DNA of 64,000 nt from Pegoplata infirma (taxonomy: Eukaryota; Arthropoda; Insecta; Diptera; Anthomyiidae): contig OY992540.1 of assembly GCA_963921195.1 (NCBI GenBank), positions 23,200,262 to 23,264,261 on the forward strand, written 5' to 3'. A program made the position numbers and the translations under genes. The notes beneath the pieces are model-generated. The model made no database searches. It had not been told where the DNA came from and saw only the letters and a list, made by a program, of their open reading frames with translations. This document shows positions 31,318-42,300 of the stretch, piece after piece; the stretch's first letter is position 1, and each line of letters begins with the position of its first letter.

Positions 31318-31390
31318 AAAAACCATATCAACAATATGCTAAAAATCGGCAAAAAAAAACCATATCAACAATATGCTGAAAATCGGCATT
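31318..31390 (+). repeat. ~42-bp direct duplication
   Basis: AACCATATCAACAATATGCT followed by (A/G)AAAATCGGC occurs twice in a row with ~42 bp between starts. It lies in AT-rich sequence left of the 31435 foldback. Confidence 0.6.
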
Positions 31391-31434
31391 TGACTGCAAA
31401 GTTCGAAGGTCGATTAAAAAAAGATTCGAACTAA

Positions 31435-31898
31435 CCCTGCAAAAAAAGTCATTACCACTTCTAAGTGGAGTGCTTTAAAACTATGTATAACATGTAATGA
31501 AATACAACAAAAATAACAAAAAACACAAGACACAAAACACACAAACATTTTTTTCTACTCCAGAAAACATAGATATTCAGCTCTTAACTCATTACCTATC
31601 GCGACACCTCCATACAAATGTAAGTAGATATTCAGTAGATAAGAACTACTCTAGGGAAGTAGTTGGAAGTTGTTTGAAAGCTCGGAGTACTTCTTATCTA
31701 CTGAATATCTACTTACTTTTGTATGGGAGTGTCGCGGAAGGTAATAAGTTAAGAGCTGAATATCAACTTTTTATGGAGTAGAAAAGAATGCCTTTGCGTT
31801 TTTTTCTTGTGTTTTTTGTTATTTTTGTTGTATTTCATTACATTTGTTATAGTTTTAAAGCACTTCAAATAGAAGTACTACGCACTTTTTTTGCTGGG
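31435..31898. mobile_element. 464-bp foldback element, CCC(T/A)GCAAAAAAAGT termini
   Basis: The arms at about 31435-31655 and 31690-31898 are near reverse complements across almost the whole length: GTGCTTTAAAACTAT, TGTAATGAAATACAACAAAA, TAGATATTCAG(C/T), TCGCG(A/G)CAC and AGATATTCAGTAGATAAGAA. A ~35-bp loop remains. Outer ends read CCCTGCAAAAAAAGT and CCCAGCAAAAAAAGT. I could not fix a target duplication. The 94-codon plus frame (31497-31781) merely crosses the hairpin. Confidence 0.7.
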
Positions 31899-32527
31899 AA
31901 CATAAACAAATGCCGCGATACGGGTCTTCTAATTTAGCCTCTATTTTCACCCTTCACTCTCAGAATCGACCTAATTCCCAGTAAAAACTTGGTAATAAGT
32001 ACCCATTACCGCGTGCATTCTATGTAATGAGGACTCGTTACCTTGCTCGAATACTTCTTGTTAACAAATAATGAGTTACCGATAACCTCATACAGAAGCG
32101 GTTACTGGTAAATACGATTTAAAAACTTTTTTTGCCACTAAAAAATCTTGCCCGTCTAATGTTCATATGTGAACATTTTGCACCGGGTTTCTTACAAAAT
32201 ATTAGGATTTTTTGTAAAAATTTTCGCAGACTCTGACTCTCTTGTTTTTAAAAAATATATATTATTTGCACTAAAGGGTTAACATCAAAAAATGTTGCAT
32301 ACATTTAAATAATAATAAAAAAATATTTGTAGGTTTTAACATGATGAAAGTGAAAAGTTTTAATAACATACCACCACACATACACTGACATATGAGACAT
32401 TCTTTTTAAACTGTTCCGTTGGGGAAATATAAAAAAAAGTGCCAAAATACACTTTTTTACGCCTAAAAATCCGAGAAATAAAGTACGACTTGAACCATTT
32501 TTTTTTTTTAATTTTTTGTCCTTTTTT
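31899..32527. other. No element delimited; CCCAGTAAAAAC motif at ~31976
   Basis: TTCCCAGTAAAAACTTGGTA at about 31976 resembles the CCCAGCAAAAA terminus of the neighbouring foldback and of 60315, with TAATGAG.../TACCGATAACC pieces to the right. I could not find a matching second end, so I leave it as a possible fragment. Confidence 0.35.
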
Positions 32528-33368
32528 ATACCCTCCACTCTAGTGATAGAGGGTATATATAAGTTTGTCATTCCGTTTGTAACACCTCGAAATATTGGTC
32601 TAGGACCCCATAAAGTATATATATTTATGATCCTCGATCGATTTTAAGACGATCTAGCGATGTCCGTCCGTCCGTCTGTCTGTCTGTTGAAAACACGCTA
32701 ACTTTTGAAAGACTTTACGTAGGCTCCTGAAGTTTGGCACATATGTTGAGCATTTACCTGGTCAAGTTGGTATTGCAATCCAGCGAAATCGGTCAAGTGG
32801 TTCAAAAGTTATAAGCAAATGAGTGAATTTCGACAAGGGTTTTTCTGGAATTTACGAGTTAAAACACACGGTAACTTTCGAACGACAAATCTGAGGGTGC
32901 TGAGGTGAGGCATATATATTTGTCGTTCCTCTGGTCCGATTCCTTTTAAATTTCATTCAAATTGGTCCAGTCTTTAAAAAGTTATTAACAAAGCCGTGAA
33001 TTTCAGATTAGTTTCACCTTAAATTCACTTGTTAAAAACCCGTTAAACATGTTTAAAAACATTATTAAGTCACAAAAATATTTTACGAGGTATTTTTGTC
33101 ACTCAAAAATATTTTTACACTAGAACAAAAAAAAAATACACTCAAAAAAAATTTTGTACTCAAAAAAAATTTTACACTCACAAAAAAAATTAGTAAATTT
33201 TTTTTTTTTTTTTCAAAAATTACTAAAAAAATTTTTTACACAAAATAAAATATTTCTAACCAAATATGTTATTTTTTTCACGTTAAAAAATTTGCTATCA
33301 CTTAAAAAGGGCATTGTGGAGGGTATTCATAGATTCGGCCAAGTCGAATTTAACTTTTCTACTTGTTT
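32528..33368 (+). mobile_element. HINE/DINE-1-like element A7, full length
   Basis: It runs from the ATACCCTCCACTCTAGTG hairpin through the GTCY core (about 32662-32690) and two CAAAAGTTAT blocks to GATTCGGCCAAGTCGAATTT and ACTTGTTT. It inserted after a T-run. The short frames here follow the conserved blocks. Confidence 0.8.
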
Positions 33369-33400
33369 ACTTTTAAATCCAGAAGAATTTCAGAGTCCTG

Positions 33401-33752
33401 TAGTGCGATTCAGTAACTTTTTTAACGAAATTATCGATATCGTTAACTAACGAGAATTGTCGGTTGTTTTAACGAATATGTGATTCTATAAATTTTTCAA
33501 TTAACGACAAGAATTAACGACAAAAATTGTTAATTTAAAATTTATTTATTTTGAAATTGTATTGAAAACCGAAAAATTTCGTTAACTTTAACTTCAAAAT
33601 AATTTTTGTTGATAAGTTAACGATTTTCTATAACGACAAAATTCGGTAGAAAAATGTTATAGAATCGCTTGTAAAGACAATTTTCGATAATTAACGATTT
33701 TTGACAATATAACTACCGATTTTTGTCGTTAAAAAGTTAGTGAATTGCGCTA
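33401..33752. mobile_element. 352-bp MITE, TAGTGCGATTCA termini
   Basis: TAGTGCGATTCAGTAACTTT at the left and, inverted, TAGCGCAATTCACTAACTTT at the right pair for ~30 bp. CTG flanks both sides, a possible 3-bp duplication; one more base of pairing would change that reading. The interior is built from TTAACGA(C/T)AA modules in both orientations. Confidence 0.65.
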
Positions 33753-34604
33753 CTGGTCTCGAATTAAGGCAAAATTTTAATGGCATTTTTTGGACGTTCC
33801 GTTGTTAAGGGTGTGAAATTATATATAAATTATAAATATTAAGTGTTAGTTCCATAATAAATTCATTTGTAAGCATTTATAACGTCTTTAATGCAGTTTT
33901 TTTTTTAATGCAATGGATTTTCTACAACTTATTAGTAGGTGTGAAATGCCTTATATATTATATATTGTTATTGTTGCGAAAGAATTGTAAACTTTTCTTA
34001 AAAAAAAGAAACACCTTAACACGTCTTTTGCTTGCAGTGATTTCAAATGACGATTTATAAATGCAAATGAGATTTTTTTTTTCTTTTTGTAAAACAAATT
34101 CTTTCTTGTTTTGTTGTGAAAATAAAGAAATCAAAGTTAAGAGAAAAAGTTTTAACAGGAAAAAAAATATGAATAAACCAAAATTGTAACAATTTATTTA
34201 AATGTTTTTTTTTATTTTTTTGTTGAAAAAGCCTTGCTATTTATACAAAAGAAAAACATATTTGAATGTGTTTATAAAAAAAAATGTTTATGTAAATATT
34301 TTAAACATAATGCTTGAACTTTGTAACGTTTTAAGAAATTTCAAATATAAAGTTCAAACGGAATTTTTAAAGGTGGAAATTATTTTCACGTTTTTTGGAG
34401 CAGAAATTTAGTGTTTCTTAAAGTAATTCAGATGTTATAGAAATAAATCGAAGATAAAACATCGAAATATTAGTAAAACCACAAAATAATGAAAACTGTT
34501 TGTAACTTATTTTTCGTTTAGTTTCAATCCCATACAATCACTCTTAATTCACTCTTGATTCCACAAAAAAACTACTCATTTGCTCATCTCTAGATTGCAC
34601 TTCA
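33753..34604. other. Unique-looking AT-rich sequence, no feature seen
   Basis: It has no repeat shared in the window. The 69-codon plus frame (34202-34411) is composition-biased and lacks a recognisable domain. Confidence 0.4.
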
Positions 34605-34606
34605 TA

Positions 34607-35226
34607 CACAGAAAAAAAACGAATTGTTATATTGACCCCCATATTACTGAATACAATAAATTTTTTTACTGAAAGTGCTCCCATACGGAAATTTGTAATA
34701 TCAACAAACGTTTGTAAATTTTTAAAAAAGTAAAGTTGAAAAAAAAATTTTGTTTTTATCTAACAAAGAAATTCAACAAACAGAAACACAATTTGTTGAT
34801 CTGACAAAAGTAAAAAATCTTATTTTTTTTTCAACAAAGAAGTTCAACAAACACAAACACAATTTGTTGATCTGACAAATGATTTTTTTTTTAACAAAGA
34901 CAAACACTATTTGTTGACATGATAAAAGAATTTTGAAATAAAATTACTTGATTGAGTTTGTTGAAAACAAAATCGAAGTTTTGTATTATGGACTAACCCC
35001 CAGGTTCTGTAATACGAACGCCATTCGTTCGTGACGAATTTGTGTGTATTTTGTTATTGTAACAAAAACAAAATACATGCAAATTCTTCGCAGACGAATG
35101 GCGTTCGTATTACAGAAACTGGGGGTAACAGTCTGCCGTTTTTACTAAATGGTTTGGTTGATATCATGTTTGGTTGATTTACAATTGATGTTTGTTGATT
35201 TAAATTTGACGATTTTATTTTCTGTG
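34607..35226. mobile_element. TA-flanked MITE (CACAGAAAA), itself carrying a smaller MITE
   Basis: The termini are CACAGAAAAAAAACG and, inverted, CACAGAAAATAAAATCG, with TA at 34605-34606 and 35227-35228. The interior repeats CAACAAA(C/G)A(C/A)AAACACAATTTG and GTTGATCTGACAAA modules two to three times. The 129-bp element at 34997-35125 sits inside. Confidence 0.7.
34997..35125. mobile_element. 129-bp foldback MITE with TAA target duplication
   Basis: CCCCCAGGTTCTGTAATACG and, inverted, CCCCCAGTTTCTGTAATACG continue pairing through AACGCCATTCGT and on to near the centre. TAA flanks both ends exactly (34994-34996 and 35126-35128). A 3-bp TAA/TTA duplication with G/C-run termini is usual for PIF/Harbinger-derived MITEs. 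Confidence 0.8.
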
Positions 35227-35629
35227 TATAAACAGCAATTTAAAAAAAACTAATTAATTTCATTTGATAATGGAAAACCAACAAACCGCCATGTCATCTG
35301 CCTGTAGAGTGTTACAAAATGAGCGTAAACATTGTGGTTAACCACATCCGTATACTACGAAATTTATATTCCGGCCTACTCATTAATAATACACCATCAA
35401 TAACTAATGAGTAAAACACTAAAGTAAATATCAAAAAATAATTAATTGAAACAAAATTAAATTCACAGGAAAAAAGTAAAATGATTTGTAAAACATTGCA
35501 TTAATAATAGACATTTCATAGAATTGTCTTATAATAGTAATATCAAAAAAATAATTAGCCAGTCAGTTAAACGCAAATATATTCGTCTAACAGACAGACC
35601 ATTTTGTTAAGTGTCAAAATTAACACCAA

Positions 35630-36235
35630 CAAGGAAGGTCTCCTAAAGAATCAATAATTTTGAGAATTAAAATCATTGAAAATGGTACAATGGTATACAA
35701 TGGACTATGTATCTTCTAAGGTGCCGGTCAGCCTATGTTGTAACCGGAAAAAAAATTAAAAAATATCCGTGGTTCGATCCTCGATTGTGATATATGTTTA
35801 TAAAAAAATCACATATACGAAAAGCAATTTCCTACTAACAAGTCAAATCAACATTTAAAATGCTGATGATTACACTAACTGAAGTGCTTGAAACCGGTAT
35901 TGGAATATCAGAAAGGTCTGTCCTAAAGGATCATAAATGTAAAGAATCAAAATCGTTGAAAATGATACAATGGACTATTTGTAAAAGCATATCATATCGA
36001 TGTGGTGGTTGTATCGTCTAAGGTGGTGGTCAGCCTGTGTTGTAACCGGCAAAAAATTAAAAAATTCGATTCTCAACTTGGAATGTGTATAAACTTGGAA
36101 TGTGTATAAAAAATCACATAATCGAAAAACAATTTCCTATTATCAAGTCAAACCAACATTTAAAATGCAGATGATAACACTAACTGGAGTGTTTGACCCA
36201 AGTATTGGAATACCAGAAATGTCTATAATTTTTAG
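35630..36235 (+). repeat. Two-copy tandem repeat, ~305-bp unit, with a B-box-like site
   Basis: AAGTCAAATCAACATTTAAA (about 35841) and AAGTCAAACCAACATTTAAA (about 36146) are 305 bp apart. Other shared phrases are GGTCAGCCT(A/G)TGTTGTAACC and TACACTAACTGAAGTG/ACACTAACTGGAGTG. The first copy has CCGTGGTTCGATCCTCGATT, reminiscent of a B box, suggesting tRNA-derived ancestry; the second copy has lost it. Two short frames are not conserved between the copies. Confidence 0.65.
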
Positions 36236-36629
36236 AAATTACATTTTCTTCTGCATTTTTCAACTACACCCTCTGAAACAAATAGTGTTTGAGCCCGGGC
36301 TCGATATGTACTAACAGAAAACCCCAGAAAAGGCATAATTTTTAGCTCTGTTAGGATTTTCACATTTTTTTATATTTTCATTAAGATCGATCGGAACATC
36401 TTTGGGAGACCTTCCCTATTAGTTTTGGTATTTATAATGCCCACACTAAAGCTTAAGGCAAATGTGAATATTATAGGCTTACTATTTAAAGATGCATAAA
36501 AGCATAAAAATACGTAAAGAAATATTTACGTCGGTTGTTGGAGAAATATTTGAAATATCATTATGACCTTTTATACCCCTTAATCCTCTAATGTTTGAGG
36601 CTGCTTTTAAGGCGGCCCGTGAGGATTCT

Positions 36630-36875
36630 ATTGTAACTTGTGAAAGGCATCACTTACAAACAAGAGAGTGGTCGATTTTGTAAGCTAACATTGCTCAGAT
36701 TTACTTTGTGCTCTTCTTCATAAAGTACTTTTTTTTTTGTAAATATTCAAAAAGTGAATTTGAAAACAAAATAAAGTTAGTAATGGAGAAGAGCACAATA
36801 TAAATCTGTGCTATGTTAGCTTTTAAGATTGGACACTCTCATGTCTGTAAGTGACGCCGTTCAAAAGTTACAACT
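36630..36875. repeat. Foldback repeat, ~90-bp arms
   Basis: Left TTGTAACTTGTGAAAGGCAT ... TAAGCTAACATTGCTCAGAT ... TTGTGCTCTTC (36630-36722) is matched inverted by GAAGAGCACAA ... ATGTTAGCTTTTAAG ... AAGTTACAA (about 36787-36875). The loop is ~65 bp. No flanking duplication could be fixed. Confidence 0.6.
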
Positions 36876-37229
36876 AAATACATAAGGCCGCTTGAAAGCA
36901 AAATTTACACATTTTTGTGGAAAAATATTTATCAAAGCCTCCGTAGGGTAGGTATTAAAAAATCCTTTCTTCTCATATGCAAACATCACATAGTTTCTTT
37001 AAAATAAATGGCTAAAATGTCTAAAAAACAAATTTTTCGTAATTTTTTTTATCCATTTTTGAAAATCGGTTCAGAAGAGTTGAGATACTTTTCTCGTTAG
37101 AATAAAAAAATCATCACTTCATCGTGATTTCCTTTTTTTTTACCAAAAACAAAAATGGGAAAACTATAAAATCAAAAAATTTAGTAGATTTTGCCAAACC
37201 ACTGCAGCCTATTTTTCAATAAAAAAATC

Positions 37230-37975
37230 AGAGCCCTCCTTAAAAGGACCTTTGATTTTCATAATCATATCATAATAGAAGAAATTCTTCCTAAATAGAA
37301 AATATTAGAATCTGAGACATTTTTCGTTAAGAAAGCCTTTTCTATAGAAAAAATTTCTCCAAATCTGGGTCTTTTTTTTTAACGAAAACTGTCTAAGAAT
37401 ATAAGACTTTTTTCTTATAAAAAAAATTTCGGATTCTTAAAACTTATTTTCAGAGAAAAGGTCTCAGATTCTTAAACCTGTTGCTATAGAAAAAGTCTCA
37501 TACTCTAAAGCTTTTTCGAGATATTTTTCCTATAAAAAGGTCTCAGATTCTCAGATTTATTTCGTATAGAAAAGCTTTCTCAGACTCTGAGACCTTTTCC
37601 CATAAAAAAAATCCAGAATAAAAGGATTTTTTCCTATAGAAAAAGTCTGAGATTCCGAGACCCATTCCTTTAGAAAATTTCAGATTCTGAGACCTTTTTT
37701 CAATAAAAATAGTATCAGACCCTGAGGGCTTTTTCCAATAGAACAAATCTTAAATTCTGAGATTCTGAGATCTTTTTTCTATTAAAAAAGTCTGTGAGTC
37801 GAAGACGCTTTATCTATCGAAAAACTGTCAGATTCTGAAACCTTCTTCCAATAGAAAATGTTTCAACTTCTGAGACTTTTTTCAACAGAAAAAGTCCCAG
37901 ATTTTGAGATTTATAATAAGTCTGAAGTTAGAGGATTTGAAACCTTTTTCCTATAAAAAAAGTTTCAGATTCTTA
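37230..37975 (+). repeat. Degenerate 35-bp satellite, block 1
   Basis: Diverged units of the family described at 56890: TCTCAGATTCT(G/T)A(G)ACC alternating with TTTTTCCTATAGAAAAA. Spacing is mostly 33-37 bp with frequent substitutions and small indels. The 67-codon minus frame (37543-37746) is a reading of it. Confidence 0.75.
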
Positions 37976-38540
37976 GGCCGCAGGGCGCTATGGGTTATAG
38001 TGTTTTGATTTTGCTTAAATTCAGTTTAAATGAAAGTTTGTCTCAGTTCTTGGAAGTAAAATTTTTGAATTTTGTTTAGGAAACATCCGCCATTTTTAGA
38101 AATTTTTTGACATATTTCAAATGGCGATGTCTGGGAAACCGCTCAACCGATTTCAGATTTTTTTTGATGTTCATATGCAGCATGCTTAAATAAATACAAA
38201 TATTGTATTGTAAGATTATTTTTTTTTTGTTAATTTTTAAAACTCCAAAGTTTTTGGAAATTTTTTTTCCAAAAATCCAAAATTTTTAATAAAATTAACA
38301 AATTTTTAATAAAATTAAGTTTAACTCCAAAACTGTCTCAAGTTTGATAAAAGGGTCGAAGGAAAAAAATTTAGATTTTTTTTTAATTTTTGAACGTAGG
38401 CAAATTTCAAATAGAATAGCGATGCCTCAAAAACCATTCGACTGATTTAATTTATTTTTTATAGGTCCTTAGAAAATATTATTTATTTCAAGATTATTTT
38501 AGGCGAAATAATAAAGTTCAAAATTGAACTATTGCCCTCC
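37976..38540 (+). repeat. R8 repeat, copy c
   Basis: It begins CGCAGGGCGCTATGGGTTAT and continues with AAATGAAAGTTTGTCTCAG and TTTCAAATGGCGATGTCTGG, parallel to GGGCGCCACAGCC ... CCGTCTCAAG ... CAAATGGCGATATTTGG at 30760-30930. It abuts the 35-bp satellite. Confidence 0.5.
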
Positions 38541-38664
38541 TTTTTGCCACCAAAGAAAGAAATTTTCAAAAAGTTATCTTCTTAGAATGTTCTCTTCTTT
38601 TTAATTTCTGTGACCATAATTTTAGCAGACTTAAAAAGTTTCCACTTCTTTACCGTCTAAGAAT

Positions 38665-38765
38665 CGGTAAAAACGGCGGGCCGTTTAGGCCCCCCTCTTT
38701 TTTAGGCCCGCTTTTTTTAGGCCCCGCTTTTTAAGGCCCGTCGCGTAGCGAAGGCGTGGTGGAAG
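38665..38765 (+). repeat. GC-rich pocket with TTTTAGGCCC tandem units
   Basis: Four TTTTTAGGCCCGC-like units with ~18-22 bp spacing (38685-38740) are followed by CGTCGCGTAGCGAAGGCGTG. This is one of the few GC-rich segments in the window. Its origin is not known to me. Confidence 0.55.
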
Positions 38766-39645
38766 GGGCGTAAAATTTTTCCTAAGTTATTTTTAAGTCA
38801 AATGGAAAAAAATGAGCGGTTACCGTCTCAACATTTCCAACATTTCCAAAATAAGTGATACTCTAGTCATTATGCTTTCCGAGAGGGGAACCTACATTGC
38901 AAATTGAAAGTCTCTAGCTTCAGTAGTTTAGGTATGCTGTACGAAGATGATAAAATTCAAACAGTCAGTCAATCATCCAACTCCTTTTACATACGTATAA
39001 AAATTTCCTTACAAATAGTGTTATCAAACAACCTACTCCTTTTAACACACACGAATTAATTCTTTTAACATATGAATTAATGTCAAAATGTTAAATATAA
39101 AATAATTACTTACTTATACCAAGCACTTTTATCATACTCGTGTAAACTGTATTAAGGGAAATGAAATATTACGAATTTTTTTTTGTTGAGTTAAATTTCT
39201 TCTTTATAACTACTGGAGTAATTTTACTGTATTGGTATTTTTTTGTATGAATGTGTGTGTGTATGTGTGTGTGGCAATGAATGAATATGCCATGTGGTCA
39301 GCCTTTAGCTCTTGTGGTAAGTGGTCAATTTTTTTTTTTGTTTTTTTGTTATTATATTTTTCAAGGGATTTTTATACTTTTTTCCGTTATATGGCAAAAG
39401 ATTAATTTCCGCTTGATGAGTGGTTGATTAAAATTGAAGGCGCTCATGCTTACTGTATAAAAACCCACTCACAACCGGATATAAAATATAATAACAACAG
39501 AAAAGTAAGATATAATGAATGTGGTTTTTTAGTACATAAATATGTAAAGCTCTCAAAGAAGTGGAAGAAATATCCAAAAATAAATGGAAGAATTATTATG
39601 GACATTTTGATGTGTTTTTTTTGGGAAAAGGATCGTTTAAGATTA
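38766..39645. other. Unique-looking sequence with a short (TG)n run; no gene called
   Basis: A TGTGTGTGTATGTGTGTG microsatellite lies near 39251-39272. A 75-codon plus frame (39424-39651) and an overlapping 84-codon minus frame have no domain I recognise. The plus frame ends exactly where the hAT-like MITE inserted. Confidence 0.4.
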
Positions 39646-39653
39646 GTTTGAAT

Positions 39654-40161
39654 TAGAGATGCGCGAGTGACACGAATTGTTCGTGATTCACGTGATTCAC
39701 GCATGAATCACGCGTGATCGTGAGTGAAATTTATTTTTACTCACGTGATCGTGAGTGCGCGTGATTATAAAAAATAGTTTCGTGCGTGAGCGTGCGTGAG
39801 TAATTTTTGTTTCGTGAGTTTGCGTGATTGTTTTGTGCTGTTTGAAACAGAAAACGAGTAAAAAAATCGTCATTATATTGAATTTAGAGGGAAATTAATC
39901 CAAAATTGTGATTTTTAAGGAAATTCAATACTTTTGTGCAAGAAATCGAAAGAAGTAAAATAAAAATTTGCTAATTTTAATTTCGTGAGTTTTCGTGAGC
40001 GTGATTTTTTCGTGAGCGTGAGAAAAATTTTAGTTACTCACGTGAGCGTGCGTGAACGTGAGCAGAGAAAAAAATTTCGTGAGTGAGCGTGCGTGATTAA
40101 TATTTTTTTTTCGTGAGCGTGAGCGTGCGTGAGTCAAAATTCACTCACGCGCCCATCTCTA
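39654..40161. mobile_element. hAT-like MITE with 8-bp target duplication
   Basis: GTTTGAAT occurs at 39646-39653 and 40162-40169, exactly bracketing the element. The termini read TAGAGATGCGCGAGTGA and, inverted, TAGAGATGGGCGCGTGAGTG. An 8-bp duplication with such ~15-20-bp ends is typical of hAT-superfamily derivatives. The 508-bp interior consists largely of CGTGAGCGTGCGTGAG units and contains TCACGTGA three times. There is no transposase. Confidence 0.85.
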
Positions 40162-40169
40162 GTTTGAAT

Positions 40170-40346
40170 GCTTCTTTTTAAATGTTTTTTTTTGTAGTTT
40201 TTGGAGGGAAGACCAAACGATTTAAAAAAAAATTCTAAGTACCTAAAATCGCGATTAATTCGCGGTAAAAGAAAAGTTTCACAATTTTTTATAACATATT
40301 TAGGCAATGCGCGTCGGTATTACTGAAAAAAAATCACGGAAAATCG
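40170..40346. other. No feature seen
   Basis: Short spacer between the hAT-like MITE and R7 copy 2. Confidence 0.35.
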
Positions 40347-41420
40347 TATCATTGTACCAGTAGTTTAAAAAAAATCGGTGATGCTTTTTTATAACAAGAA
40401 AATTTAATATGGTCCAAAAAATCTATAATCATCAAAATTTTTTAACCCGCCTCTGATTTTATGATGACACATCAAGTGGGCTTTCATTAAAAAAAAATTT
40501 CATCCGATTTCGTGTAAAGCCTTGGATGTACCAGATCAAAACAGGTTTAGATAAAATCATCGCGCTTTCCGCTCAGAATGCCTCAAAGTAAAAAGTCAAA
40601 AAGCAAATCAGTCCTACTCGTTAAGGCACTTCCTTTGGTGTATTAAAATGAACATGATGCATTAATTGCTACTAAAAAAAATGGAAAACAGATTTGCAAA
40701 TTTCGCACAATTTTCAAAAATGCCATAAAATTTTTGCAATTTATTTATTATAAACCCGCCAGTGATTTTTTTATGTTAACTCAAAAAAAAACTCGGTTTA
40801 CGCAAGAGTCCACCAAATTTCGAATGAAACCGCGAATGTGCCTCGCGAAAAACTGGTATTTTAAAAAAATTACGTTTTTTCTTTCGAACTTTGATCTGCT
40901 GAAACTCCTTAACTATTCGTGGCACATTAACGGGATTAATTCCAAAATGTTGAAAATTATTACCAACTCTTGTTCAACTTTTTTCATTTTATAGTGGGGG
41001 CCGAAATCCCTGATCAAAAAACCTCGAAAATTTAAAAACTCTTAATTTTTGGTTTCAAAACTTAACCGTCTTATAACTTCTTACCAAGCGATGAAGCATC
41101 TATCACACCAACATTAAAATAATCTCTTATATGTACTGACTTTGTGTTATGCCGGAAAAGATTGAAATATAAGGAGAACTTAAAAAAAAAAGCGAAAGAA
41201 GGTAAAAACTATGGATTATTTCAAGCCATTTTTATCGATTTTTCAACTTTAACCCTCTGTAACTTTTACGGATAAAGTGGGGTAATCCTTAAACATTGCT
41301 CATTGATGGTTCAAGATCTTGTTTACACAACTGCATTTACAGTTTTTCTAAATTCCAAAAACTGCCGGTTTTTTTAAACATTTACTTCAGTTTAACTGAG
41401 TTGAAATTTAAAAAAGATTT
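40347..41420 (+). repeat. R7 dispersed duplication, copy 2 (~1.07 kb)
   Basis: Same orientation as 24835-25913, about 15.5 kb away, with only scattered differences (for example CCAGTAG for CCAGCAG and GTGGGCTTTC for GTGGCCTTTC). Both copies begin at TATCATTGTACC and end after CATTTACAGTTTTTCTAAA and GAGTTGAAATTTAA. The 86-codon frame here is not shared intact with copy 1. Confidence 0.85.
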
Positions 41421-41689
41421 TGTGATATATGAAACGATTTTTACTAGGAAAATTACTCACCACATATTTATTTTTTATTATAGTTTTTAGAATTAATAAA
41501 TCTAACAAGAACTTACCTAAAAAGAAAAGAAAAAATATTTATTAAAAATTTGTTAAAATATATTTTTTATTTAATTTGTCATGTAAATTTTTACGATAAA
41601 TTTAAAACCTCTAAAATTTGGGTTATTCAAGAAATTAAGAAATTATATGTAAAAATACATATAAATTTAGTCAAAAATCAAACTTTAAA

Positions 41690-41870
41690 TTTATAACTAT
41701 ATCTTATTAGATCAAATTTAATGTAATTATGATTAGATCCCAAAAATTATAATTATATCTTATTTTATCAAATTTGACCTCCTAAGATATAATCATATAT
41801 TTTTGGATCCTCCATTTTTGGGATCAAATGACATATCGCTCCGTATTATTTTATTAGTCGGAAATCCAAT
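41690..41870 (+). repeat. R10 repeat, copy 1
   Basis: AAATATAATCATATA-like DNA followed by TTGGATCCTCCATTTTTGGG, ATCAAATGACATAT and CGCTCCGTATTATTTTATTAG. The reverse complement is at 56330-56590 (CCCAAAAATGGAGGATCCAA). Confidence 0.55.
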
Positions 41871-42004
41871 TTTATAAAATTTTACCCCCGTTATTTTAAA
41901 ATGTATGCAATTTCATAAATCGATTTATTTTGGTTTTTAATAAAAACTTGAAAATTTTAAAATAATAAAAATGATTTATTTTTCGAAAAAACTTAGCAAA
42001 ATTT

Positions 42005-42300
42005 CAAAAATGGAGCCATGTAAAATTTTATATAAAACACTTAGAAAATATGTATTCTCATAAAAAATTTGTCCTGGGAAACACTTAAAAAAAATTTTAA
42101 AAAATAGAGTCATATAAAATTGTATATTAAATGCTAAGAAAATATTCGTGATAAAAAAGTTGGCCTTTGAGAAAAATTAAAAAAAAATTGAGTCACGTAA
42201 AATTTTATAGAAAACACTTGCAATTGCATATAAAAATATTTGTGATAGAAAATTTTTTCTTGGAAATTTTTAAAAATGGAGTCATATAAAATTTTGGTTT
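42005..42300 (+). repeat. Degenerate ~90-bp tandem repeat, ~3 units
   Basis: TGGAGCCATGTAAAATTTTA (42010), AGAGTCATATAAAATTGTAT (42104), TGAGTCACGTAAAATTTTAT (about 42189) and GGAGTCATATAAAATTTTGG (42280) start successive units, each with an AAACACTTAGAAAATAT-like middle. Confidence 0.6.
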
